Numbered from the stretch's first letter, positions 13,740-26,895 are shown. The stretch: DNA of 64,000 nt from Rhizophagus irregularis (GCF_026210795.1 NC_089433.1:1699001-1763000), one strand, 5' to 3'. The notes: a model not told the origin generated them from the letters alone. Made by a program: numbers and translations.

Positions 13740-13857
13740 TAATTTTTTTATATTTATTTATTTATTTTTTTTTGCTTACCTTAGGATCGAACTGATTACC
13801 TTGAGTTATTTTATTATATATCATATCTCGCAACTTAACCACTATGCTATTTAACTT
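13740..13857 (-). mobile_element. tRNA-derived SINE-like sequence
   Basis: On the minus strand from about 13857, TAGCATAGTGGTTAAG resembles an RNA polymerase III A box and, about 40 nt further, CAGTTCGATCC resembles a B box, as in a tRNA. The 5' and 3' ends do not pair into a full acceptor stem that I can see, and no convincing anticodon arm is preserved. Immediately downstream is an A-rich tail with AAAT repeats. This is the layout of a tRNA-derived SINE rather than a working tRNA. A decayed tRNA pseudogene is the alternative. Confidence 0.45.
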
Positions 13858-14728
13858 TTTTTATAATTTACAGTATTATATTTTATATTTATCTTAAAAA
13901 TCATACTTTGAGTAAGTTACGCAAAATTGCATATTTACATGTTTTTTTATATCATAAAATGGTGTAACTATCTATTTATATAAATCCACACTACTTTTTT
14001 AAACCAAATTTATCAAAATATTTCGAATTGTTGTATTTATGTATGGATTGCTTAAAATCATATGTTTGTACAATTTTTTAGCATGTGAATATCCGAAACT
14101 ACTTGTTTATGTAAATTTACACAATTTTTTTTTAGATGGAAATTTGTTGAAATATTTTAGACTGTGATTTTATATATAGAATACTCAAAATTATGTATTT
14201 ATACAATTTTTCAGAATATAGATTTTTGAAACTATCTGTTTATAAAAAATCTATGCAATTATTTTAGACACGAATTATCAAATAGTACTATATTTTAAGT
14301 GTAAATTAAACAATATCGCGTATTTACGAGTTTTTTCAAGGTGTAAATTTTCGGGATTACCCATATTTGATAAATCTACATTAATATACACATAATTTAA
14401 TCTCCTGATGACTGTTGTGCTTGAATCCATTAAACAAATACTCATTTGAATAAAAAATCAAATAATGTACGATTCTTTACCAATATAAACACACATCACT
14501 TAGCCACGCATCAATTTATCAATTATTAATATTTATTTTATTTATTTTTGAATTAATATATTATAATACATAATACCTTCTTCCTATAAAAAATTTTCTA
14601 GGAAAAATTCCGATAAATGATCATTTTTCTAGTTTTCATTCCAAAAAAAACTTCAATTTTTATAGGGCTTATTACTGTAATAGTCGATTATTATTTAACT
14701 TACGTGATGAATGATTTTGTTGGAACTA

Positions 14729-14827
14729 CAGTCAAACCTCTATGTACCGATGTGGTTGTTTTAGGGAAAAAGTATCGGTACATTGAATTATCGGTACACC
14801 GGGGATCGGTACATAGAGGTTTGACTG
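14729..14827. mobile_element. 99-bp MITE with perfect 23-bp terminal inverted repeats
   Basis: The element begins CAGTCAAACCTCTATG and ends with its exact reverse complement; the perfect inverted match spans 23 bp at each end (14729-14751 and 14805-14827). It is flanked by TA on both sides (14727-14728 and 14828-14829), the expected target duplication of Tc1/mariner/pogo-type elements. The interior repeats 'atcggtaca' motifs. There is no coding capacity. The perfect ends suggest recent insertion or selection for hairpin ends. Confidence 0.85.
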
Positions 14828-15404
14828 TATCCTTAAATAAAATATTCTCCGTCTCCATGAAAAAATCACTATCACGTGACTTTTGGTGGTACATAAAATT
14901 GGCGAAGTATGTGACAAATAATCGGTGACAATACTTTAGCTAGGATTTCACACATTGAAAAAGATTCGAGAACGGAGGGGTGTGACTTGGAATGACGATT
15001 ATTTTCCATGTGGTCACGTGAAAGTGAAATTTTTATGGTGACGCTTGGAAATTTTTACTAGCAAAAGTCGAAATTAAAACCAATTATTATCATGTAAAGA
15101 GAAATCATTTACCAGAATTTAGTTCATGAATGATAATTTAAAATGTTGACATAGCGTTTGATTTAGCTTACAAAAATCTAAAGATTGATTATTATTGATT
15201 ATTTCTTCTAAATACACCTAGGTTACAAACCAACTTACCAACTTTGACTTGCACTTTAATTTATTTACTTTTTGCAAATTGAATTTTTATTTCAAGTCTT
15301 TCAACTCTTTTTGTTGTTGTCTTTCGGAATCAAGATTATTTTTTTTGTGATACAAGTCGAAGTTAGTAACAATAACCATGATAATCGTGATAGACATAAT
15401 AACC

Positions 15405-18400
15405 ACCAACACCCCATAATGTTTTGTACATCCCATAATTACAAATTCTCTAGATTTCATTATAAATAGATCATTAATTTGTTCAGTGATTATCAATTTT
15501 TTCACTTATAACTTTTCAAAAAAAAAAAAAATAATTTTATCAAAAAAAAACAGTTATTAAATTTTTAATAATTAGTTTTTTCTTCCCATGCGGGTTATAT
15601 TTCCCAAATGGGCAAGTTTTTTTAATTTTTAGCGGGTTGGGTGTGTAATGGTCAAATGAAAAGTTTTAAAAACGAAATTTTTGTAAAATTTCACATTGTT
15701 TCTAGTTACATCTAATATCTACACGTCTTTTATTAAATAATTTTATTAAATGTCATGTAGATCAGTCATCACGTGTTCTGATCTATTTTATTACGACTTG
15801 TTTGTTTGATTATCCAATATACAGTATATCGAAACTATTTTAATATATATGATTTGGTTTCAGAAAAAATTCTGATAAAAAAGCCAGTTTCAATTTATTG
15901 AAATTCCGTTATGTCGACTTTCACTTTGCATCTTCACTCAGTCACGTGGTTAAGGAATTTTTGTAATTTTAAGTCGAAAAATAAAAAAAATTATCATGTA
16001 AAGAGATAATTTGTACCATTTCATCAGCATTTAGCTTATGTCTCAAAACGATGGCATAAAGTGGAATTTTTTGTGACGCAAGTCAATGTATTCCTAGGTT
16101 AAACAATAACCATGATAATCATGATAGACACAATAACCACAAATAACGTATTGCAAATTCTAACCTTTTGACAAAGTAATCATTCAATCCCATAATTTCA
16201 AATTTTCCAGATTACGTTATAAATGGGACATTAGTTTGTTGAGAAATAATCAATTATTTAATAATCAATTTTTAAAATTCATTCTTTTAAAAAAAAAAAC
16301 GGTTACTAAATTTAATAATCAGTTTTTCTTCCCAACCGGGTTCTTCCCAAATGGGCAAGTTTTTTTTAATTTTAGCGGGTTGGGTGTGAAAATGAGAAAT
16401 TTCTAAATAGAAGAACTATAAAAAAAGAATCATTATTTTTCAAAAATTTTATATTCGTTCTAATTTAATTATTTAATAAATAAATATACGCATATAAATA
16501 AATTATTCAAGTAGTCAATCGATTTCTATTTAACATCAAAACGAATGTATTATAATTTATAACTTATTAAATAAATAATTTTTATTATTTAGTAAAATTT
16601 TGTGCTATAAACTTATAAAGATGCGATAATTGACAAAACTTTCAAAGTGCAAATTCGCGATTGATTATCACTTATGATAGCATTAGCATTATATTAAGAA
16701 GACGCTAAACATAAAAGCCGTTATTTGTTCAGAACTTTACTTTGAGGCAGCGTCCACGTTCTTAGACAGATTAAAATACTCTTCAAACAATTGGTAGTGA
16801 TAAAATCTTTTTTTTTCATGTTTTCTTTACAAACTATTGCATATTGAACTGAATAAAGAACATTTTATATAAAGATTTTGAAAATTATTGATATACCGGA
16901 ACTCATATTAAATCATGTGAAATTCCGTTCTTATATGTGTAACAATAAAATTATAAAACTTTGCATTTTAAAATAACTAAAATTAACTAGCTAGATGTGC
17001 ATTGTATATCTAATATACGCTAAAATTTAGTGTATCTAAATTATTTATTAATTTATTATTATTTTATGTAAGGCACCAGGTGTATCTAAATTACTATTTA
17101 GCGTCTTATCTTTGTCAATTCATTCAGAAGGATTTGGTGTTGAAAAATGAAAAAGATGTACTAAAGTGATCATTTGCACCCATTCCATCAGCATTTAGCC
17201 CATGATTGATAATTTGTTTTCAAATCGATCGATGACATAGTGGAATTTTTTGCAAGTCAATGTATTCCTAAGTTAGAAACAATAACCATGATGATCATGA
17301 TAGACATAATAACCATAATAACGTGTTTCGTCTGATAAACTTTTGACAATAACCATTCGTTTTGACATCCCATAATTTCAAGATTTCCATATTTCTTTAT
17401 AAATGGGACATTAGTTTGTCGAGAAATAATCACTATTATTAATTACAACTTATAAATTTCGAAATTCTAAATTTTTAAAATTCATTCTTATTAAAAAAAA
17501 AACGGTTATTAAAATTTTTTAATAATCAGTTTTTCTTCCCAATCGGGTTCTTCCCAAACGGGCAAGTTTTTTTAATTTTTAGCGGGTTGGGTGTGAATAC
17601 AAATGGAAGAGCTATTTTGTTCTAATTTAATTATTTAATATATGAAATAGTAAATTATCTATTTCCGTTTAACATCTGAACGATTGTACATAATTTATAA
17701 TTTATTTAATAAAAAATTATTTTATTATTGAATAAAATTCTGTGCTGTAAATTTATAAAGATGCGATCATAATTAACAAAGTTTTAAAGTGCCAATTCGC
17801 ATCTGATTATTACGTATGGTAACATTATAATAAGAATTTTTTAAGACGCTAAACGTAAAAATCGTTATTTATTCATGGCAGCATCAAATTTGTCCGCTCT
17901 ACAAATATCAATAGTAATAAAATCATTTTTTTTCAGACTTTTTTTTCATGTTTACTTTACAAATTATTACATATTGAACTTAAATATTTTACCTATAAAA
18001 ATTAACATTTGATTATCCTATTATAATCGATAAGTCGAAAATTTTTTAAATCATGTAAAATTCTGTTCTTCATATAATGTAACAATAAAATCAAAACTTT
18101 ATAATTAGGTTCGTTCATTTATTCTGGTATACCAAACCGTTTGTTCTATTATCAGGATTTTGCTAATATATTCCATTATATCGAAACTATTTTAATATGA
18201 TTTGATCCAGAAAAATTCTGATAAAAATCCAGTTCCAAACTTTCAATTTATAATCGAATTTAAATCTTCACGCAGTCACGTGATGAAGGAATTCAATTCG
18301 AAAAAAAAAAATTATCATGTAAAGAGATCATTTGTACCATTACATCAGTATTTAACTTCATGTATGATAATTTGTTCTCAAATCGATAGTATAGAGTAGG

Positions 18401-18785
18401 ATTTTTCGTGACGCAAAGTCAATGTATTCCTAAGTCTAGTAACAATAACCATGATAATCGTGATAGACACAATAACCACAATAACGCTATGAACTAAACT
18501 TTTGAGTCTTTTATTTGTTTTAACACCCCATAATGTTTTTGACATCCCATAATTTCAAATTTTCTAGATTTCATTATAAATAGATCATTAATTTGTTCAG
18601 TAAATATGCAATTTTTTCACTTATAAATTTCTTTTCAAAAAAAAAAAAAAAAAATTTATTAAAAAAAAACAATTATTAAAATTTTAATAATTGGTTTTTT
18701 CTTCCCATCCGGGTTATATTTCCCAAATGGGCAAGTTTTTTTTAATTCTTAGCGGGTTGGGTGTGTAATGGTCAAATGGAGAGTT
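15405..18785 (-). repeat. right arm of ~3.3-kb inverted repeat
   Basis: This is the reverse complement of 8870-12185. Reverse headers (AGCGGGTTGGGTGTG) lie near 15631, 16376, 17581 and 18751. Long blocks are near-identical to the left arm, such as 16790-17100 against 10430-10790. Short ORFs inside it (for example 18202-18399) are not shared as open frames with the other units and are not called as genes. Confidence 0.88.
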
Positions 18786-19240
18786 TTACTAATTTTTTGT
18801 AAAATTTCTAGTAATATTGGTAATTTATTTTATTATTAAATAAATTTTCGTAATTTAGATACAATAATTAATAAAACTTTTAAGTGCCAATTTGCCGCAT
18901 ATTAACGGCATATAATAAGATCTTTTAAGACGCTAAAGAAAAAATCGACATTTATTTAAAACTCCACTTCGAGGCAGCGTCAGATTTGTCACGTTCTTAG
19001 ACGGATTAAATTATATTTTTTCTTTCCCATAATTTTAAATTTCAGTAAAAAATAGATCATTAGTTTGTTTAGTGATCATTCAATTTTTCTTGTTTTCTGT
19101 TTTTTTTAAAAAAAAAATTTTATTAAAAAAGAAAAAAAAAGGGTATTAAATTTAATCCTAAATGGGCAAGTTTTTTTTTAATTCTTTAGCGGGTTGGGTG
19201 TATAAAATGGGAAGTATTCAAATAGAAGAACTATTAAAAT
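18786..19240 (-). repeat. truncated extra unit at the outer edge of the right arm
   Basis: Another reverse header lies near 19189 (AGCGGGTTGGGTGTA), preceded by only ~450 bp of unit sequence, including a remnant of the 'gcagcgtcagatttgtc' block. It is more decayed than the arm proper and marks the end of the repeat island. Confidence 0.7.
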
Positions 19241-20869
19241 AAAACATTAAAAATTTGAATATGATTCTGTTTAAGTAACATCATTTGATTAAATCAGTAT
19301 GCATGCTATCTATAGAACGTCTGTATTTAATTTAATTGGTACGAAAAATTGAAAGGGGGGGGGAGGGTTATGTTAAAAAAAGTATTGAATTTGAACAGCC
19401 TAACTATGGCATATATCAGCTCATTACAAACATCTCATAATATACAATATGTTATTATAATAATAATAATAATAATAATAGGAGAGAAGACTTGCTATGA
19501 TTGTTAGGATGACTTATGTTTGTCGGCATTGTGTTAGTGTGCTACCAAATTTGATCACGCAGCGCAGTAATTCGATCGGATCATCGGAAATCTGATCAGT
19601 CTTTTTTGAACATGTTCGGAATCACCTAAAATGTTTAGCGAAAAAAAACCTTCACCACATTATTCCATGAAAAATTGAGAATAAGTCGGATCCGGATGAT
19701 CGACATTCCTGGATTTTTTGATTTGCCGGATTATTGTGAAATTAGTAAAATCAAATTTAAAATGTTTATGTTCCCGAGTCTAATATTTAAACTAATCGAT
19801 TATTTCATACAAGAATTTAGTAATTATATCATTTAATATAGGTACAAAATAGAAATTTCAAAATTACTATTTTTTTATATTTAAATTAAGAAAGGTGAAA
19901 GCCTCCAAGTGAAACGGTGAAAAAAAAAATGAAATGGCGGAGGTGAAATGATTAAAAAGAAAATAATATAAGTCATTAAAATTGATGCTTAAGTACCTTT
20001 GCATACCTTTAAATCATAAATTTGCGACATTAGGGTGGTCAATCAACTAAGTAAACCAAATCTACCGTATAACACTGACTAAAAGACTTAAAAAATTTTA
20101 ATTTTGGTAGAATTACGCTAATACTGCCCAATTTTTTCATGTTCCACTATACGTTATATTGTGGGATCATATAAAAATTTGCTATCGAAATTTTTTTTTG
20201 TGTAACGAAAATTTCTTTTGAAATGGAATTTTCTCTTAATTCTATCAATCCATCTAAATAAACTTTCTGATGACTTTTATATTTCTTATTTGCTTTTTTT
20301 TAATTGGAACTAGCGTTTATATGTCTGAAGCGCATATTTACTGTACTGAATTAATAAAATTTGTGTTAACTGCCCAGATTTTACCCTGTCATAATCATCA
20401 CTGTTTTTCTTTTTATGATTATGTAGTACTTTTTTAAATGACTCCTGAAAATACACCAAGATCGCAATAGTGCGCCGGTTTCCGTTTCCTAATATATACA
20501 CATTATTAAATTAGAAGCTAATTTAAAACCATTGATATAATCTTATAAATAAATGCTTCGTAATTTTGTAGCATAGTACATAAAAAAAGTAATTATTGCC
20601 AAAGTAAGTGAGAGAGAAATTTTGTTTCTAAAATATGAACTATCTTATGTATGAAAAAAAATCTAACTAAGCTAAAAGTTAGATAACCTGATATAGTTTT
20701 GACTTACTTAATTGACTGATCACATCGAAATTCAAATAGTATTTGAATGCTTATTGTTATTATCGATATATATTCCTCGGATTTAGTTCACGAAATTGTT
20801 TTTCTTATTAAAATGTTGATTTGCTTAGTGTTCATTGACCTACATGACTGTATCTATAATAATGTTTGC
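19241..20869. other. non-coding, AT-rich sequence
   Basis: No gene is supported. There is a short G-run near 19356, an (ATA)n microsatellite near 19455-19480, and otherwise unstructured AT-rich DNA. The 63-aa minus-strand ORF at 20310-20501 has no recognisable feature. Confidence 0.5.
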
Positions 20870-21085
20870 CTAAAATTAGATACAATAACCATGATAAACC
20901 ATGACATAACAAAGTGATCTTTCCATAATTTTAAAATGATTTTTTTCAGCAATAATTCAAAATGTCATTAACTAATTATTCATTCATTCATTAATAATTA
21001 ATTAATTGAAAAAAATGATCAGTTTTTCTTCCCAGCTGGGTTCTGCGAGTATTTTAATTTATAACAGTGAAGTTGGTGTGGAAAT
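20870..21085 (-). repeat. decayed inverted copy of the repeat unit
   Basis: Recognisable pieces in reverse order are 'acaataaccatgataaacc', 'tttccataattttaaaatg', 'gtttttcttcccagctgggt', and a worn header (GAAGTTGGTGTGG near 21068). All are diverged from the array, which suggests an old insertion independent of the main island. From 21,086 to 21,910 I see no further feature; a 77-aa ORF at 21657-21890 lies just upstream of the next gene and is unconvincing. Confidence 0.55.
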
Positions 21086-21910
21086 GCTTCTTCGTGAATT
21101 ACCTATTATATAAATATTTATAACATATAAACATTTTGACCCATAATAGGATGTGAGAGAACTCTCATCATTCTGAAGCTTTACAATTAAGAATATTATT
21201 CACTAATTGAATGGATAATTATTTTTGTTAGAACTTGTCATGTGAACAGCTCTTTTCCCTGACGAACACTTTAGTATGCTTCTCAACGCTTTTTTTTTGT
21301 ATTCTTGAACCCTAGGAAATGTAATTTTTTCAGTTTAGCTTAAGTTCAGCTCAGCCTGTTTTGAGAATGTGCTAAATCAATTGGTCTTGATACATAAGTT
21401 AAAAGTTATTTATTTAAATGTATAAAACTATATTAAATTCATTATTATCCATATTTATCATTATAAAGACAAATACTAAATGGCACAATCTAAGATGGGC
21501 ATTTGCTATTGTACTTATTAAGGCTTATTAAAAAAGCGCTAAACCAGATCGAGTGAATCACGTTTGAAGTTCCCTAAAAAAATGTCAAAATTAAAAACCA
21601 TGATGATCGTTTCTATCAAAAGTTATCAATTAAAGAATTAAAACCAAAACAAAAAATTGGCGTCGAAGACAACATATGTACCATATGTGATTATTCATTA
21701 TATTGTAAGGGTTTTAAATGGTAGAAATGAAACACCGTTGACGATCATAATCAAGTTTCACCAGAACAATATTTACTCGATTAAGGGGGAGACGTTTTAC
21801 GTTTTAAACATTACTTCGGATAACTTATACGTATATAAGTTTGCAAGTTTTAAATCCTACTTTTTACTCAAGCTGGACTTCACGAGTTAAAATTAAGGAA
21901 TCTATTAAAA

Positions 21911-24900
21911 ATGAATTTATCATCATATTTTATAACTATAGCAATTTTCTTTCTGCTTATAAAACCCTTATATTCTTCTTGGAATAACATTATATATAAC
22001 GAAACCGAAAGGCTTGTAATTGCTCAAACATTTGACTTAAGAGATAAAACAATTTTACACATGACTAGACCAATCAATGAGACCTGCGTTGAAGCAAAAA
22101 TTGATCTTAGAATATTACATCAAAATGGTATTATTGAAGTTGCAAGTATTGATTATCAAATACCAGAACATAATTTTTGTAATGGAATATTTCAAATTAA
22201 ACGTTACCAACTGAATTATTTATTGGTGCTTTACGTGAATTCCACTGACATTGAATCAGCAAGTTATTATGTGTTACTTGTTGATTACGAGGGAAAATTT
22301 ATTAGGTTTGTCAGTTTTTACGAATTTAATACATTTAATAGTTAATAATTTGTTAACCATTTAATTTTAGTAATACATATCTTGCACCTGTCTCCGTAAT
22401 AAATGGAAGTTTATACACCTGTGGTACTACGATCACATCATATACAACCGAAGAATACGGGATTCTTTTTACGACGTACGAAAGCGAAACTGTTGTATCA
22501 TGGAGTTATTTAGACGGACTGTAAGGATTTACCTTTTTTTTTTTTAACTTTAAAAAATATATTAAGTTATTCATATTTACTAGTGATGATAAGAGAAACA
22601 TTATTAAAATCAATAATGGAAAACAAAGTTTGAAAACTCCATTTGGTCCATACTTTGTTTCTCCGAGAATAGAAGGGAACTTTATTTTTATTACATATGA
22701 CTCAATGAATGCTGAAAATAAATGCGTTGAATCTAATGATCCAACTGACATTAGGTTTATAGTTTATGTCTCTTATCTTAAGCCTATCATGAATGGAGTA
22801 GATGGTCCTTTCATAATTTATCAATCAACAATTCCACATTTAAGTGTGGATAAATTTGTTTGCGGTAACACTCGTATGAGCATGAGTTCTTTTTGCATTT
22901 TAGTAATGAATAGCGTAAAAGCTAATAAAAAATCAAAAAAACATTTATTAAAAATATCTTTTCAAGATTCAGGGTTGGTTTAAATCTTCTATTTATTCTT
23001 TTTTTTTCATTTTTATGAATTCTAAAAAATTTTTTTCTTTTCAGTTCTGTATTTAATATTGAAAAATATTCAAATTTAAAATTTGATGATAATGTAATAA
23101 AACTAGAATTACACAATTTATATTACGGAGGTTTTTTGTTATCTTTATTAAAACGTACCCCCGATAAAATTATAAATAATCTTCAAGGAACAATACTTAA
23201 TAATGACGGAAATTATTATAGCAATTGGGGCCTTCCAACAGACTTAAAGGTAACTCAAGAATTTTATGTAATAGGAGATTTCAACAATGGGACCATGTAT
23301 TTAATTGCTCAAGAAGATGAATTTTCTTGGAAAATTTCATCTTCAAATTTGCCAAGAATATCCAACGGTAAGCAAGGAAAAAACTTTTTTTTAGTTATAT
23401 TATTTAATCAAAAAATACATTCATCTTTTCTTTTTTATTAGATTATAATAATCCATGTGTCAATAAGACCTTTCCACTTATTGGCTCTAATGTCTGGATA
23501 TCGACGTCCCAAATTAATATTACATATAATATGCCTGTAACGTTATCAATTAATAATTTCACCATATATCAAGATGATAATGGAGTCCCTATATTGCGTC
23601 AATCTATCCCAGGCAATCCTTCAAAAGTATTTTCACTTAGTAATGATAACAGAACGATACATATAAATGTCTTAGAAAGCACTTTCAACAAACCGAATGC
23701 AAATTATTACATCGTTATTGATGATAATGCTGTTAAAGATCTGATATCAAACCAGCCTCTAGCCGGTGTTGGGAAAAATTATTGGAACTTCGAAACTAGT
23801 AGATATTTAATTTTAAAAGTTAACATTTATTGCAACAAATATTTTATACTCTTTTTATTTATTTATTTATTTTTTTAAAAAAATAGGTGGCATAAATGAT
23901 GATAAATTTGCAGGTAAATTTAATTTTTGATGCTCCGCATGCTCCAAACAGTATATAAATTAAATTTCAATTATACTATAGTATAACTAATTATATTTAT
24001 ATTTTTACAGATGATTCTTCTGGAACATTTTCTTTAACGGCTGATGGAACAAAATATTATTATAATCTTCCACAAGATCGTAAATCAGAATTTTTTTTAC
24101 AGTTAAAAGCTGATCTGGCCAAAGCAATTCCAATTGATATTAATAGATTGGATATTAAATGTTGTGAATTTGATAATGGTCAAATAATTTTAATATTATT
24201 TATCAAATGTAAAATGAATAAAAATGAAAGAAATGTAATTGATGTTATAAAAGATTTAGATATGTTAATTAGAGAGAAAGAAACCTCCCCTATTTCATGG
24301 TTTAACACAACCAATTTTATAGATGCTACTTTTGGATTTAAACAAACTCGTAAGTTTTAAAAATTAATTTTACTAATATTATTAATGGATCTAATACTTT
24401 TAATTACATTACTTAGATGATTTTTTTGATTGCTATAAATTTCATATTATTGGTATACTTATTGGAATAATTACCATAGGATTAATTTATTATTGTATTA
24501 AGAAAAAGTATCCTAAGGTAATGTACACAAGTTATTATATATAATATTTGATTATTAATTAAGTTTATTAAATAAAATTTCATTATTTTTAGGGTAAAAA
24601 TATTTTTATATTTAAATTTTCTTTAATATTATTGGACTTTGCCTTGGATATTACATTCATTCTAACTAAAGGAAATAAGGTTAATGGAATACTCATTCCA
24701 AGGTATATAAATACAACTATTTTTTAAATTAATTTACATATGTTTTATATATATTTTTGGTTAATTTGCATTTTTTTTTATTTCATTATTAGTATAATTT
24801 TCTGTGTAGTACCAACAACAATCAATATTATTTTAGGTATTTCTATAGTACTTCAAGAAATTACAAAAAATAAGAATTTTTATAAATGGTTTAAAAACAA

Positions 24901-25329
24901 TACAAGTATAGTAGCTTTATTTACAATATTGGCAGGTACTGATATTGAAATATTAAATATACTTACTTCTCAAGTTGCTGGTATAATGATATTTAATGCT
25001 CCTATTTCTGTAAAAGCTGAATCTTATATTTTTTGGGGTAGTTTTCTTGGGCTTTTTATTGAAGATATTCCTCAATTAATTATTCAGGTTAGTAAGTTAA
25101 AAATATTAATATTAAAATTATAATTCTTACATACATTATTAAATTTTTTTTTAAATTTTAGGTTATTTATATAAATTTAACAGTTACATATGATACTATT
25201 CCGTTTCTTACTTTATTGACAAGTGCTATTATTTTGGCAAATAAGATAGTTTCTAGAATATATTATTCAATTATACAACTAAATATAAAAAAAAGGATGT
25301 CTAATATGTCTAGTATAGTTGGCAGTTAG
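21911..25329 (+). CDS. secreted-ectodomain multi-pass membrane protein, unknown function
   Basis: About eleven exons join in phase to a protein of roughly 880-890 residues. The start at 21911 opens a signal peptide (FITIAIFFLLIKPLY). About 680 residues of predicted extracellular sequence follow, with scattered cysteines and N-glycosylation-type sites. A hydrophobic segment (IIGILIGIITIGLIYY, near 24450) is then followed by several more membrane segments and a short basic tail ending at the stop 25327-25329. The penultimate coding part holds IEDIPQLIIQ inside a membrane stretch. Exon 6 (~23887-23915) is only about 29 nt. Several AG|GT-type junctions were checked for phase, and no stop or frameshift is needed. 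I recognise no catalytic domain. The EDIPQL motif faintly recalls XK-related scramblase-family helices, but that is speculative. A receptor- or adhesin-like surface protein is plausible from topology alone. Confidence 0.72.
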
Positions 25330-26895
25330 AAGATTAATAGAATGTACTTTTATAGCAATAATTAAAATATCTAACCATCATGTGAATTTTTTGATAAATC
25401 CACCCAAAATGTCGTCAAAATACGCCAGATGTTAAAACCTTTCATATACATATATATATCTATTCATTTATGACCAAATATATATAACGTCTTTGAAAGT
25501 CATGCTAATTTTGAAAATAAAAAGTACCAATGTACATGCAAGCAAACGATCTGTTAAACGCCAAATTGTTTCATATATTTCTTATACGTTATTTTGCTTC
25601 ATTCCGCAGCAAATTAATGTAGCCGCAAGTTTGTTCACTTCAACAGAGAAAGAAAATAAGCCGGATTTTTGGAGTTTGAAAATTTTATGTAATTAAAGGA
25701 GTCCGATCATCAGTTGGTTTAACAATTCTGTAAAAAATAATTGTATAATAACATATGGAGAAATTCTTTATTAACAAAATTTTCGGATATCGTAAAATCT
25801 AAATAGGCTTAGAAAAATACTAATTTTATTGGCTAAAAAGATTTATTCAAAATTATTAAATTGGATCCCATTTGGAAATTTCATTTAATAATCATATTAT
25901 TAAATTAAAGTTTTTTTAGTTCTAATGAGCGTCAATGTGAAAATACTTTTTTTAGGTATATACCGAATATTAAATATTTCGAGCATTATTAAATGTGCTC
26001 AGCTGTAAATTGATACTTATTCGTTTAATTGACAAAGTTTTTTTTTTATAAGAAATTTGTATCATTCTTTTTTTATACTTATTTGTTATGTATTCATTTT
26101 TTTAATTTATAAATTAATAATTAAATTAATGAGGAAAACAATAGTCATAATGAAATCACTGTACCATCTTTAAGATTTTACATAGCATATAATATTTACA
26201 TATTTTAGTCCCTGCTTTTTTTCTATTTCATGTTTAAGATTTTTCTACGGAAAAAATCATGAGATTTTTGATAAATTTGTAATTTTCAGAAAAAAAAAAC
26301 CTTCTTAAGGACTTGTTATGTGTTACAAAAGTTTATTAGTAATACGTAATGTTTTTTTTATTTAAAAATTCCTTTTTGAGTAATAGTTTATTAGAGATGG
26401 GCGAATGCAATTGACAAATCCAGTTGTGGCTTTGTAGAAAAGGCAAAGCTAGAGAATTGAGAGAATTAAGGAAGATTCATCGGAAATTAAGTATTCTTTT
26501 GATATAAATAATAAATGATTGATATTTCTACCTTACAATTCCAAAAAAGAAAATTCCCGAAAAAAATAACTCTTCCCTAATATAGCTGTCAAACAATTCT
26601 TTTTTTTTTTTTGACTTTGATAATCCAATGAAAATCGGTAAATCAATTGCGGATTTACTATAAGACATAAAAAAATAATTTGGTAATGGTCGATCAACCA
26701 GGTACACATGAATAATATATATATATACCTAAACTTTTTAACTTCCAAAATAAATAAATAGTTACTCAAATTTTCAAATTTTTTTAAACAAAAATTATTG
26801 TTTTCTCTCTTTCTCATTTTCTCATTTTCTTTATTAAAAATATATATATATATATTACTTATTATCTAATCATATCCCATTATTATTTTAACTAA
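25330..26895. other. intergenic AT-rich sequence
   Basis: I see no supported gene. Short ORFs (25493-25696 plus, 26533-26817 minus) lack domains and splice partners. The last ~70 bp before the next ATG contain a pyrimidine-rich stretch and a TATATATA run (~26839-26852) that could serve as a core promoter. Confidence 0.45.

Noticed and set aside
13660-13854. 64-aa hydrophobic plus-strand ORF
   Set aside because: The composition follows T/C tracts, and it overlaps the opposite-strand tRNA-like sequence.
13781-13857. Functional tRNA gene
   Set aside because: A and B boxes are present, but I find no paired acceptor stem or intact anticodon arm.
14617-14928. 103-aa ORF spanning the MITE
   Set aside because: Its middle third is the MITE with inverted ends, and the minus strand is open in two frames over the same stretch; this is a by-product of the element.
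2740-19240. CRISPR array
   Set aside because: Repeats are ~1.2 kb long and contiguous, the genome is eukaryotic, and there is no short repeat/spacer pattern.
21657-21890. 77-aa ORF just upstream of the membrane-protein gene
   Set aside because: There is no ATG at a sensible place, no domain, and no splice site linking it in phase to the downstream gene.
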